From contig NZ_JBEFZF010000002.1 in the NCBI RefSeq assembly GCF_046524175.1, forward strand, positions 496,001-560,000: a stretch of DNA of 64,000 bases, written 5' to 3'. Position numbers and translations under genes: made by a program. The notes beneath the pieces are model-generated. The model did not search any database, was not told where the DNA came from, and saw only the letters and a list, made by a program, of their open reading frames with translations. Shown in pieces: positions 47,392 to 56,103 of the stretch; the stretch's first letter is position 1; every line of letters begins with the position of its first letter. Source of the DNA: Spongiivirga sp046524175 (lineage in GTDB: Bacteria > Bacteroidota > Bacteroidia > Flavobacteriales > Flavobacteriaceae).

Positions 47392-47928
47392 ATGAAGAAA
47401 TTAATTATCCTTTTTGTGCTCTTTTTTTTGAGTACGCCAATGTTTTCTCAAGATGAATCAGATGTTAGTTTAAGAAATAGCGAGCTAAAATTGAATGCGT
47501 TGTTTTTAGTCATTGGAGCACTTGAACTAGAATATGAGTACATTTTAAATGAAGAATCTACCGTTGGAGTATCTGTCTTCTTGCCTATAGATGAAGACAT
47601 CGATATCAATTATTATATTTCTCCGTATTACCGATGGTATTTTGGAAAAAAAAGGGCTGGAGGTTTTTTTGTAGAAGGTTTTGGGATGTTAAATTCAGTT
47701 GAAAATGAAAACTATATGTTTGACGACATCACTTTTGAAAGCTCTAGTACTTTTGAAACAAAGACAGATTTTGCAATCGGTGTTGGGCTTGGTGCAAAGT
47801 TTATAACTAAAAGAAATTTTGTTGCTGAGATATATGGTGGTATTGGAAGAAATCTTTTCAACACTGACGGGGATTCCGACTTCGAGATAATTGGAAAAGG
47901 AGGAATAAAGATAGGGCTTCGATTGTAA
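47392..47928 (+). CDS. Small outer-membrane beta-barrel protein, copy 2
   Basis: This is a 178-residue paralog of the preceding gene: signal peptide MKKLIILFVLFFLSTPMFSQ, then LKLNALFLVIGALELEYEYILNEESTVGVSVFL, YYISPYYRWYFGKKRAGGFFVEGFGMLNS, FAIGVGLGAKFITKRNFVAEIYGGIGRNLF and KGGIKIGLRL at the end. The same strand order, the YFGKK turn and GRNLF/GRNLT motif show tandem duplication. The stop codon lies inside the shared terminator with glyS. Function unknown; the two may form related barrels expressed together. Confidence 0.72.
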   Translation: MKKLIILFVLFFLSTPMFSQDESDVSLRNSELKLNALFLVIGALELEYEYILNEESTVGVSVFLPIDEDIDINYYISPYYRWYFGKKRAGGFFVEGFGMLNSVENENYMFDDITFESSSTFETKTDFAIGVGLGAKFITKRNFVAEIYGGIGRNLFNTDGDSDFEIIGKGGIKIGLRL

Positions 47929-47962
47929 TAAAAAAGGCGCTTAACTAGCGCCTTTTTTATTA
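47926..47962. terminator. Bidirectional terminator containing both stop codons
   Basis: TAATAAAAAAGGCGCT (47926-47941) and AGCGCCTTTTTTATTA (47947-47962) are perfect 16-base arms with loop TAACT. The TAA of the barrel gene (47926-47928) begins the left arm, and the glyS stop (complement of 47960-47962) ends the right arm, so a single hairpin encodes both stops and terminates both transcripts. Confidence 0.92.
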
Positions 47963-49501
47963 CATTTTCATCAACCACTTTTTCATACTTACTTCTTCAG
48001 CGATAATTGATTTTAGATCGGCAATCGGAACGCGCTTTTGTTCCATAGTATCCCGATGACGAATAGTCACGGTATTATCTGCTATGGAATCATGATCCAC
48101 TGTAATACAGAAGGGGGTACCAGCAGCATCCTGTCGTCTATACCGTTTACCAACAGCATCTTTTTCATCATAAAGCACATCAAACTCCCATTTAAGGTCT
48201 TCGACAATTTGCCTTGCAATTTCTGGTAAGCCATCTTTTTTAACCAGCGGAAAAATGGCAGCTTTGGTTGGTGCTAATACGGCAGGAAGTTTTAGTACTA
48301 CACGGCTTGTATTATTATCCAATTCTTCTTCTACTAACGAATTAGAGAATACTGCTAAGAACATGCGGTCCAGACCAATAGAAGTTTCAACTACATAAGG
48401 GATATAACTTTCATTGTCTTCATGGTCAAAATAGCGCAATTTTTTACCGGAGAATTCTTCATGACTTTTTAGGTCAAAATCAGTACGGCTGTGAATTCCT
48501 TCTAATTCTTTAAATCCAAATGGAAATCTAAATTCAATATCTGATGCAGCATCAGCATAATGGGCTAATTTTTCATGATCATGAAAACGATAATTATCGG
48601 GACCCATTCCTAATGATAAATGCCATTTAAGTCGAGTTTCTTTCCATTGTTCGTACCATTCTTTTTGAGTACCCGGCTTCACAAAAAACTGCATCTCCAT
48701 TTGCTCAAACTCACGCATACGGAAAATGAACTGGCGGGCAACAATCTCATTTCTAAAGGCTTTTCCCGTTTGTGCGATGCCAAAAGGAATTTTCATGCGT
48801 CCTGTTTTTTGAACATTTAAAAAGTTGACGAAAATCCCTTGGGCAGTTTCAGGACGTAGATATAAGTCCATAGCATTTTCTGCAGATGCTCCTAATTTTG
48901 TGCCAAACATTAAATTGAACTGCTTTACATCAGTCCAATTTTTAGAACCTGAAAGAGGGCATGCTATTTCTAATTCTTCAATAAGGTCTTTTACATCAGC
49001 TAGATCTTCTTTTTCAAGTGACTGTCCCATTCTTTTAAGAATGGCATCTCCTTTTTCTTTATATCCTAAAACTCGAGGATTGGTAGCAAGAAATTGATCC
49101 TTATCGAACGCATCGCCAAAACGTTTTGCCGCTTTTTTTACCTCTTTTTCAATTTTAGTATCAAGCTTGCCAACATAATCTTCTATCAAGACATCAGCTC
49201 TATATCGCTTTTTTGAATCTTTATTGTCAATTAAAGGATCATTAAAAGCATCGACATGGCCTGAGGCTTTCCAAGTGGTAGGGTGCATAAAAATAGCGGC
49301 GTCAATTCCAACTATATTTTCATGCATTTGAACCATAGCTTTCCACCAGTATTCACGTATATTTTTTTTAAGTTGTGCTCCGTTTTGCGCATAGTCATAA
49401 ACTGCACTTAAGCCATCATATATTTCACTTGATTGAAATACATATCCGTACTCCTTAGCGTGTGAAATTACCTTCTTAAATTGATCTTCATTATTTGCCA
49501 T
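47960..49501 (-). CDS. glyS: Glycyl-tRNA synthetase (single-chain, alpha2 type)
   Basis: The ATG at 49501 (MANNEDQFKKVISHAKEYGYVF) is taken over the TTG at 49519, giving 513 aa. Class II motifs are clear: LYLRPETAQGIFVNFLNVQ, IAQTGKAFRNEIVARQFIFRMREFEQMEMQFF (motif 2), and SIGLDRMFLAVFSN (motif 3). The N-terminal WWKAMVQMHENIVGIDAAIFMHPTTWKASGH is family-specific. The C-terminal anticodon-binding domain is at about 405-513. It is the eukaryote-like single-chain form, normal in Bacteroidota. Confidence 0.96.
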   Translation of the reverse strand: MANNEDQFKKVISHAKEYGYVFQSSEIYDGLSAVYDYAQNGAQLKKNIREYWWKAMVQMHENIVGIDAAIFMHPTTWKASGHVDAFNDPLIDNKDSKKRYRADVLIEDYVGKLDTKIEKEVKKAAKRFGDAFDKDQFLATNPRVLGYKEKGDAILKRMGQSLEKEDLADVKDLIEELEIACPLSGSKNWTDVKQFNLMFGTKLGASAENAMDLYLRPETAQGIFVNFLNVQKTGRMKIPFGIAQTGKAFRNEIVARQFIFRMREFEQMEMQFFVKPGTQKEWYEQWKETRLKWHLSLGMGPDNYRFHDHEKLAHYADAASDIEFRFPFGFKELEGIHSRTDFDLKSHEEFSGKKLRYFDHEDNESYIPYVVETSIGLDRMFLAVFSNSLVEEELDNNTSRVVLKLPAVLAPTKAAIFPLVKKDGLPEIARQIVEDLKWEFDVLYDEKDAVGKRYRRQDAAGTPFCITVDHDSIADNTVTIRHRDTMEQKRVPIADLKSIIAEEVSMKKWLMKM

Positions 49502-49634
49502 GGCGTAAAAATAATTCAATTTGCAAAATGAGAAAGTTTGAAAGTGGTTTTAATTGAATATAGGCTCAGATATGATCAAGACTTATCTTTTAAGCCTAGC
49601 GAGATGACGTTATTTTCTGCAATGGAAATGTGGG

Positions 49635-50000
49635 TTATTGCAATCTTGGATTTGGATAATTATCCGATTGATCTTCCAAAGTACTATCCATACAAATAAA
49701 ATCTTTTTCAACCAACAACGAAAGAGCGCTCTCATCATTCCAATCCGCTGAGTTTTTAAATCCTACTTGACTATTTGATGCCCAATTTTCTATTGCTTGC
49801 TTTGGAACGAATATAGTAATTGAATTATCAGTGTAGGTGGCCTCTAATTCTGTAATTCCTTCTTTGGTTTTAATAATATAAGAAAGCGTTGAATTGTCAA
49901 ATACCGTTTCCTCTTTGTAAAAACCTTCTTTACAAAAAGTTTCGACCTCAGTCTTTGTTAACCGATAACGAACTGAATTTCCTTTAATCCTTATTTTCAT
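49635..50000 (-). CDS. Small conserved protein at the end of the nirB operon (DUF7009-like)
   Basis: This is a 121-residue soluble protein, MKIRIKGNSVRYRLTKTEVETFCKEGFYKEETVF with a later ELEATYTDNSITIFVPKQAIENW. I recall such proteins as short conserved hypotheticals of Bacteroidota, probably DUF7009, but the family label is not certain. Its start overlaps the stop of the siroheme-synthase gene by four bases, so it is translated with it and is the last gene of the nirB operon. It has no visible metal site or membrane helix. A role in nitrite reduction or its control is inferred only from context. Confidence 0.7.
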   Translation of the reverse strand: MKIRIKGNSVRYRLTKTEVETFCKEGFYKEETVFDNSTLSYIIKTKEGITELEATYTDNSITIFVPKQAIENWASNSQVGFKNSADWNDESALSLLVEKDFICMDSTLEDQSDNYPNPRLQ

Positions 50001-50596
50001 TTTTCTTCTTTTTTTTGAACGAGACCTTGTGTAAATTCATTCAAGGTTTTTACTTTTTCTTCAAAATTCCCTTTTATGGTTTTACGGTATTCGTTTAAAT
50101 TCTTCACCAAACTATCAATGTCTTCGGGTATCACTTCTTCAAAAAATTGACGCAAACGCTTGGCCGTAGTTGGAGACTTACCGTTGGTAGAAATGGCCAC
50201 TTTTACATTTCCTTTAGTAACGATACCACCCATATAAAAATCGCAAAATGGCGGGTTGTCAGCCACGTTTACCAAGGTAGCCATTTCTCTACAATGATGA
50301 TATATTTTTTCATTTACTTTGGGCAAATCTGTGGTGGCTACAACAATATGTTTTCCTTTTAAAAACTTCTTTTTATACCTGCCTTTATGCATGGTAACAT
50401 TATGTTTTTTAGCTAACTTTTTGGTGCCTTTTCGATACATAGGTGCGACCATTTCTACCACCGCATTGGGGCTGGATTTAAGCAAAAAAGTAAGTTTTTC
50501 TTCAGCTACGTTGCCTCCTCCAACAATCAATACTTTAAGATTATTGACCTTTAAGAAGATAGGATATAGTTCATTTCTCTCCTTCATTTTTTTCAT
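49997..50596 (-). CDS. Precorrin-2 dehydrogenase / sirohydrochlorin ferrochelatase (siroheme synthase, CysG N-terminal type)
   Basis: This is a 199-residue protein: MKKMKERNELYPIFLKVNNLKVLIVGGGNVAEEKLTFLLKSSP has the NAD-binding VGGGNVAEEK loop at about 25-34, and PPFCDFYMGGIVTKGNVKVAISTNGKSPTTAKRLRQFFEEVIP is the Met8/CysG signature. It turns precorrin-2 into siroheme, the NirB cofactor; the SUMT step before it is encoded by cobA at 56104, so the CysG activities are split in two genes. It overlaps the sensor kinase gene upstream by 26 bases; Met4 is an alternative start (16-base overlap). Confidence 0.92.
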   Translation of the reverse strand: MKKMKERNELYPIFLKVNNLKVLIVGGGNVAEEKLTFLLKSSPNAVVEMVAPMYRKGTKKLAKKHNVTMHKGRYKKKFLKGKHIVVATTDLPKVNEKIYHHCREMATLVNVADNPPFCDFYMGGIVTKGNVKVAISTNGKSPTTAKRLRQFFEEVIPEDIDSLVKNLNEYRKTIKGNFEEKVKTLNEFTQGLVQKKEEK

Positions 50597-52406
50597 TTTT
50601 TAAGTTGTAGTTTATCGTAACTCTTGTTCCTTCACCACGCAATGAATTAATAAATATTCTTCCGTTAATATAGTTAATACGTTCTTTCATGAAATAGACT
50701 CCCATTCCGCCCTCACTATTATTTTTTGGGGCAGTCTCAATTTTTTTAGGATCAAAACCTTTTCCGTCATCGTCTATCTTGATACTTAACATTTCTTCGT
50801 TTAACGCAATGGTCACTAAAATATAGCTTGAGTCAGCATATTTAATGGCATTGTTCACTGCTTCTTGTGTGACCCTGTAGATGTTAGTTTCGGCTAGCGA
50901 ATTAAAACGAATGTTATCATGGACATTATTTTCAAAAAGAATGTTTTTTCCTGTTAATTTGCGTAACTCTTGTGTCATTTTTTGGAGCGCTGGTAATAAG
51001 CCATGATCCTGTAATTCAGGCGGATTCAAGTTAAAGGTTGCGGTGCGAACTCCTTTTATTAAATCAGCCGTTAATGTTTTTAAGTAATCAATCTTTTCTT
51101 TTGACTTTTCAAGATGATCTAAGTTGATAGATTCAATATTAAACTTTAAAGCAGTTAGCATTTGACCTATGCCATCGTGGATGTCTTTCGCAATTCGTTT
51201 ACGTTCTTCTTCTTGACTTTCGACAATTTGACTTGCCTGTATTTGTTGACGTCTAATATCATCTTCATAGTTCTGTTTGGTAAGTTCTTCAATTTTCTCC
51301 TGATTTTTTTTCCGCAGGGTAATGTCATTGCAAAGAATCAAAACAGACTGCTCCAATCCTGATTGATGTATGGGAATAATGGACATATCTAACCAGATGC
51401 GTTGGCTATCTTTTATTTTTAATTCAATTTCCTCGGTTCGAATTTGTTTTCGTTTGTTGGTTAGAATTTCCCTAAGATATTGTTGCTGACCTTCTTCGTT
51501 GGTGAGTATCTCTGCAATTGGCTTGCTTAGATCTGTTTCTTTTAAATGCAACAGGCTCTGTAACTTTTTACTCATAAAAACAACACTGCCATCATTTCGG
51601 ATACTAGCGAATAAAGCAGCATTGTCAATAGCAAAATTGAGTTCTTGTAATCTGCTTAGTGACCGTTCTTTCTCAACTAGTAATTGTTTATTCTCGGCAG
51701 CGCGCTCTTCGGATTCTTTTTTACTGGATATAAGAGAACTTATGGTACGCTTGATTTGTAATGATAGTGGACGGAATATGAACACTATTTCCAATCCTAA
51801 AATCAACAAGGAAAGGGCAAAAAGACTCAATTCTTTGTACCTGAGGTTTTGGAGTTTTGACTTGCTCTTGGCATCATACTCGTTTACAATGCTATCCATT
51901 TTGACAAGGAAGTATCGTTCATTTTGGAGTAGTTGATCTATTTGTGTTGCAAAACCACCTACTTGTTCGTTACTTTGAAGAATAGACTGTGCCGCTAAGA
52001 CCATTGCTTGGTGGTGCGGATTGATTTCATTGTATAAAGCAAGTATTTCTGGATCAGATTCTTTAGGCAGCCCGATACTATCATTGCCAAATTGAAGTCC
52101 CTGATGTGATACAGTCCAAACCTTTAGTGTTTTGGACAGATTTGTCAGATGTTTTGTTAGATCACTTTCCGTTTTAGCCGTATTCAGCAATAAGGCATCT
52201 TTTACTAATTTTTGGCTAAAAGCCCGTTGCCTTCCGGCGACATTGATCACTCTTGAATCATTTAATTGCGAACTGAGATGCTGTTGAATAAGTATTTGAG
52301 CAATAATAACTGTTAATGCGATAGTAGCAAAAGCTAACAAATACCACTTGCGCACTTTAACAAAAGTTTCCTGATCTAGCGTTAGTGAGTTTGAAAGATT
52401 GGTCAT
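50571..52406 (-). CDS. NarX-like sensor histidine kinase (PilJ/NarX-type sensor, PAS, HisKA_3)
   Basis: This is a 611-residue protein. A first membrane helix (about 21-41) is followed by a P-box-like sensor start, SRVINVAGRQRAFSQKLVKD (51-70), as in nitrate/nitrite-sensing NarX and PilJ-type N-termini, then a helical periplasmic domain to about 188 and a second membrane helix (about 192-212). A coiled linker, a PAS domain (about 253-365), the HisKA_3 phosphoacceptor H410 in EERKRIAKDIHDGIGQML, and a HATPase domain (TNIYRVTQEAVNNAIKYA, DDGKGFDP, GGMGVYFMKERI) follow. It is inside the nirB operon; the likely partner is the NarL-type regulator at 62720. Confidence 0.9.
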   Translation of the reverse strand: MTNLSNSLTLDQETFVKVRKWYLLAFATIALTVIIAQILIQQHLSSQLNDSRVINVAGRQRAFSQKLVKDALLLNTAKTESDLTKHLTNLSKTLKVWTVSHQGLQFGNDSIGLPKESDPEILALYNEINPHHQAMVLAAQSILQSNEQVGGFATQIDQLLQNERYFLVKMDSIVNEYDAKSKSKLQNLRYKELSLFALSLLILGLEIVFIFRPLSLQIKRTISSLISSKKESEERAAENKQLLVEKERSLSRLQELNFAIDNAALFASIRNDGSVVFMSKKLQSLLHLKETDLSKPIAEILTNEEGQQQYLREILTNKRKQIRTEEIELKIKDSQRIWLDMSIIPIHQSGLEQSVLILCNDITLRKKNQEKIEELTKQNYEDDIRRQQIQASQIVESQEEERKRIAKDIHDGIGQMLTALKFNIESINLDHLEKSKEKIDYLKTLTADLIKGVRTATFNLNPPELQDHGLLPALQKMTQELRKLTGKNILFENNVHDNIRFNSLAETNIYRVTQEAVNNAIKYADSSYILVTIALNEEMLSIKIDDDGKGFDPKKIETAPKNNSEGGMGVYFMKERINYINGRIFINSLRGEGTRVTINYNLKNEKNEGEK

Positions 52407-52428
52407 GACACGATTCAGAAAGATGAAA

Positions 52429-53022
52429 TTAATTCAAAACGGCTGTTTTTACCAATTGTAATCCTGGTTCAGAAAATGAGATCTTCAGGGCCGCTTCGTG
52501 GCCTTTTGCTGACATTTTTCGCCATGTTTTTTGCAAAATATCAATCACTTTTTGATCATCGTGTTTTTGGAAAAAAGCCTCATAGTAATATTCTAAAAAA
52601 ACAAGGCAGATAACATCTTCAAGTGTTTGGGTTTCTTCGTTTTTTTTAAGCTGCTTTTTAAGCAATAGAAACTCAACTTTATCAATTACTGAACTGTTAA
52701 AACCAACTTCTGAAAGGATCTTTCGAGCAACTTCCGCATGATATTTTTTCAACGCTTGCCGCCATTGTAAATATCCTGATCGATTCATTTCGAAGGAATT
52801 TCTAGGAATTTCCCATCGCTGAATATGTTGACATCTTGCGGTAAGCTGCAAAGCAATGGATGCACTTGGCTCAAAACGGTTCAAGGTCTCCGTCATTCGC
52901 TGGGCATATAATAGCTCCTTGGGTATTACTTTTCCGTCCCATAACTCTTTGTTAGGATCAGCGCTATTGGCTTCATCAAACAAACGAAACGCATCAGCTA
53001 GCTTTTCACTTTCTTTCGACAT
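52429..53022 (-). CDS. DUF4202 protein in the nirB operon
   Basis: This is a 197-residue protein: EKLADAFRLFDEANSADPN, ELLYAQRMTETLNRFEPSASIALQLTARCQHIQRWEIPRNSF, YLQWRQALKKYHAEVARKIL and DVICLVFLEYYYEAFFQKHDDQKVIDILQKTWRKMS. This is the DUF4202 pattern, an all-helical protein with conserved His, Arg and Glu residues that recall HD-type hydrolases (CQHIQRW and KYHAEVA could bind a metal or nucleotide). It is usually seen with nitrogen-assimilation genes. It sits between nirD and the sensor kinase with gaps of about 20 bases. Confidence 0.85.
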   Translation of the reverse strand: MSKESEKLADAFRLFDEANSADPNKELWDGKVIPKELLYAQRMTETLNRFEPSASIALQLTARCQHIQRWEIPRNSFEMNRSGYLQWRQALKKYHAEVARKILSEVGFNSSVIDKVEFLLLKKQLKKNEETQTLEDVICLVFLEYYYEAFFQKHDDQKVIDILQKTWRKMSAKGHEAALKISFSEPGLQLVKTAVLN

Positions 53023-53040
53023 TGAGAATTTAAATGTGTA

Positions 53041-53418
53041 TTAATCTGAAAAGCCAATATACACAAAGTTGTCTTCAATTTTAACAGGATAAGTTGCTAT
53101 ACTACCAAGGTTGCCGTTTAAATTTTCTCCTGTTTTTAAAGAAAAAGTCGATTTATGAAGCGGGCATGCAACTTTAGGATGTTTTCCTTCTTGACCAATC
53201 ATTCCTCTTGACAAAACCATTTCCATTTTATGGGGGCAAAGATTTTGACAAGCGTACCACTCTCCTAAACGCTCGAAATTAAAAATGGCTATCTGCTTGT
53301 CCTTGTATTTTATACAAGCGCCGCCGTTTTTAGGAAATTTTTCAACTGAGGCTGCCTTAAACCAAATGGTGACAGCCTTTTTTTCAACTGCTTGATAAGT
53401 ATCTAATTGTTCGATCAT
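53041..53418 (-). CDS. nirD: Nitrite reductase small subunit NirD with an intact Rieske-type site
   Basis: This is a 125-residue Rieske-fold protein. The ligands C61-P-H63 and C85-P-L-H88 (YACQNLCPHKMEM and KVACPLHKSTF) form a complete C-x-H and C-x2-H set, so a [2Fe-2S] cluster is expected. In E. coli NirD the corresponding cysteines and histidines are missing. It is 19 bases after nirB and works with it in reduction of nitrite to ammonium with NADH. Confidence 0.93.
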   Translation of the reverse strand: MIEQLDTYQAVEKKAVTIWFKAASVEKFPKNGGACIKYKDKQIAIFNFERLGEWYACQNLCPHKMEMVLSRGMIGQEGKHPKVACPLHKSTFSLKTGENLNGNLGSIATYPVKIEDNFVYIGFSD

Positions 53419-53437
53419 CTTTTTAAAAATTTAAGGG

Positions 53438-55936
53438 TTAAGCCCAGGCTTTTGGCATTTTTTGTTCGCGCAATGAAACAAACTCTATGGTATCATCAGC
53501 ATCCTCCGAATTCACAAAGTGGCTATAACGAGCTCGAATCTCTGGATTTTCAACCGCTTCTTTCCATTCGCATTTATACGTATCAACATATCCTTGCATA
53601 GCTTCATCAAGCTCGTTTGCAATGCCCAGTGAGTCGTTAATAACAACGTTTTGCAAATAGGTGATACCACCCTCTAACTTATCCAACCAGGCTGCGGTTC
53701 TTGTAAGTGGTGGAGCTGTTTTTATGTAATACATCAAGAAACGATCAACGTATCTGACAGCTGTTTCTTTATCAACTTTTTCTGCTAATAATTCAGCATG
53801 TTTAGGGTTGGCTCCTCCGTTTCCACATACATATACATTCCAACCACCCTCTACGGCGATTAGACCAAAATCTTTACAACGGGCCTCAGCACATTCACGA
53901 ATGCATCCTGAAACACCGCCTTTCATTTTATGCGGAGAGCGAATCCCCTTATATCGATTTTCGATTTCTATAGCGAAACTAACACTTTCGTCCATCCCAT
54001 ATCGACACCAGGTCGAGCCAACGCAGCTTTTAACCGTTCTCAGTGACTTACCATAGGCTTGGCCGGTCTCGAAGCCTTCAACAATTAGCTCCTCCCAAAT
54101 TAAGGGTAGCTCGTGTAATTGTGCACCAAACATATCAATACGTTGTCCACCAGTAATTTTAGTGTAGAGATCATATTTCTGGGCGATTCTGCCAAGCGCC
54201 ATCAGTTGCTTAGGAGTGATTTCTCCACCAGCTACTCGAGGTACCACCGAATAGGTTCCGTTGCGTTGAATGTTTGCTAAATAGCGATCATTAGAATCTT
54301 GTATCGTTTCTTGCCGATTGGCAGTTTCGTTATACACACTTGCAAAAATTGATGCAACTGCCGGTTTACAAATTTCACATCCATGTCCGTTGCCAAATTC
54401 ATTTAGAAGCTGGTCGTAACTATCAATTTGCTTTAGTTTGACAATATCGAAAAGCTCTTGACGTGAATACTTAAAATGCTCGCAGATACTTTCTTTTACT
54501 GTTTTTCCTAAGGTTTTAAGGCTTTCAGTAACGAGATCGGAAACCATTGGTTTACACCCCCCGCATCCTGTTCCCGCCTTGGTAGCTTTGGCAATTTGTT
54601 TAACATTTTCATTACCATCATCAATAACTGAACAACAAATAGCACCTTTAGTAACGGATTCGCAAGAACAAATAATAGCATCTTCTGGCAAGTCCATCAC
54701 GTTCCCTACAACTGCCCCGCCACCTCTTGCACCCAAAATTAGATCTTCTGGTTGTTCTGGTAATCTGATTTTATTTTGATACAATTGAAGCAACATATTG
54801 TAATCATTCGCTTCGCCAACCAAAATACCACCTAATAGGGTTGTACCATCCTTACTAATATTGATCCGTTTATAAGTACCTTCCAACTTATTTTCAAACA
54901 CGATGACATGTGCTTCTTCTTCAGTAGTGAATGGATTCCCAAAACTGGCGACATCCACACCGATTAGTTTTAGCTTGGTTGACATATCAATTGACTCACT
55001 CATTACGGTCCCGTAACCCAATATTTGATCCACTGCGACCTGAGCCATTTCATAACCGGGGGCAACTAAGCCATAAATCATTTTATTGTAAAGTGCCACT
55101 TCGCCAATTGCAAAAATTGCGCACTCCGATGTTCGCATGGTATTATCAACAACAACTCCTCCGCGATCACCAATTTTTAACCCGGCATCGCGAGCAAGTT
55201 CATCTCGTGGTCGTATTCCTGCAGAAACGATTAACATATCGACATCCAGCAGATCACCTTCAGAAAACTCCATTCCTGTAATACTGCCATTACCCGTTAT
55301 TTGTCGGGTTGCTTTATTGAGATGAACATGAACTCCCAGATGATTCATTTTTTGCTGTAGTGCTTCACTGCCTTTCTCATCTAACTGTCGCGGCATTAGA
55401 CGAGGAGCAAATTCTACCACATGAGGCTCCATTCCAAGGTCTTTAACAGCTTTTGCCGCTTCTAACCCCAAAAGTCCACCTCCTAAAACAGCTGCTTTTC
55501 CATTTTCAATGCTACGAGCATAGTCAATGGTTTGTTCTAAATCTTCAATGGTTCTATATACGAATACACCCTTTTTGTCCACTCCTTTTATTGGTGGAAG
55601 AAAGGGGGAAGAGCCAGTAGCAAGCACTAAATAGTCATATAATACTTCAGTTTGTTTCTCTGTGTCGATATGTTTTTCTAGAGGATCAATTTTAATTACT
55701 TTCTCATTTGTAAAGAGTGATATATTGTTGTCCTCATACCAATTTTTTGAGGCCAGTGTAAGTTTCTCTGCATCTTCATTTTCAAAGTATTCACTTAAAT
55801 GAACACGATCATAGGCTACTCGAGGTTCTTCTCCAAACACTAGCAATCGATATTGATCGTTCTCTGCTTGGGCAACAAATTTTTCACAAAATTTGTATCC
55901 TACCATTCCATTTCCAATTACAATTACTGTTTTCAT
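53438..55936 (-). CDS. nirB: Nitrite reductase [NAD(P)H] large subunit NirB
   Basis: This is an 832-residue protein. Residues 1-300 form a two-domain FAD/NAD oxidoreductase (VIVIGNGMVGYKFCEKF, AAVLGGGLLGLEAAKAV, CAIFAIGEVA), about 415-530 hold BFD-type [2Fe-2S] segments (IICSCESVTKGAI, TGCGGCKPMV and HGCEICKP), and about 550-800 hold the siroheme and [4Fe-4S] half (ferredoxin-like repeat, then CVGSTWC and SGCIRECAEARC, i.e. C-x5-C and C-x3-C). It makes ammonium from nitrite in the cytoplasm. First gene of a six-gene minus-strand operon with TACGTA boxes 76 bases upstream. Confidence 0.97.
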   Translation of the reverse strand: MKTVIVIGNGMVGYKFCEKFVAQAENDQYRLLVFGEEPRVAYDRVHLSEYFENEDAEKLTLASKNWYEDNNISLFTNEKVIKIDPLEKHIDTEKQTEVLYDYLVLATGSSPFLPPIKGVDKKGVFVYRTIEDLEQTIDYARSIENGKAAVLGGGLLGLEAAKAVKDLGMEPHVVEFAPRLMPRQLDEKGSEALQQKMNHLGVHVHLNKATRQITGNGSITGMEFSEGDLLDVDMLIVSAGIRPRDELARDAGLKIGDRGGVVVDNTMRTSECAIFAIGEVALYNKMIYGLVAPGYEMAQVAVDQILGYGTVMSESIDMSTKLKLIGVDVASFGNPFTTEEEAHVIVFENKLEGTYKRINISKDGTTLLGGILVGEANDYNMLLQLYQNKIRLPEQPEDLILGARGGGAVVGNVMDLPEDAIICSCESVTKGAICCSVIDDGNENVKQIAKATKAGTGCGGCKPMVSDLVTESLKTLGKTVKESICEHFKYSRQELFDIVKLKQIDSYDQLLNEFGNGHGCEICKPAVASIFASVYNETANRQETIQDSNDRYLANIQRNGTYSVVPRVAGGEITPKQLMALGRIAQKYDLYTKITGGQRIDMFGAQLHELPLIWEELIVEGFETGQAYGKSLRTVKSCVGSTWCRYGMDESVSFAIEIENRYKGIRSPHKMKGGVSGCIRECAEARCKDFGLIAVEGGWNVYVCGNGGANPKHAELLAEKVDKETAVRYVDRFLMYYIKTAPPLTRTAAWLDKLEGGITYLQNVVINDSLGIANELDEAMQGYVDTYKCEWKEAVENPEIRARYSHFVNSEDADDTIEFVSLREQKMPKAWA

Positions 55937-56011
55937 AGATTCTTATTTTAAATCCGTCTGAATTATCATATTGATAATTGATTAAGATCATTATCATATA
56001 CTTGACAATAT

Positions 56012-56060
56012 TACGTATTATTACGTATTTTAATACTGATTTTTTAAAAATAATTACGTA
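56012..56060. promoter_or_regulatory. TACGTA operator cluster between nirB and cobA
   Basis: TACGTA occurs at 56012-56017, 56022-56027 and 56055-56060. The first two are exactly 10 bp apart (one helical turn), and the third is 33 bp from the second. Read in the nirB direction the order is distal box, gap, then a pair. The same order occurs ahead of nrtA, so I call this the operator of one regulator. Confidence 0.65.
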
Positions 56061-56103
56061 TTCTTGTTGCCATATCTATAAAATTCTTCTATAAAAATTA
56101 GCA

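Noticed and set aside
55937..56103. Cobalamin riboswitch ahead of cobA
   Set aside because: No B12-box-like sequence was found, and the gene is most simply for siroheme.
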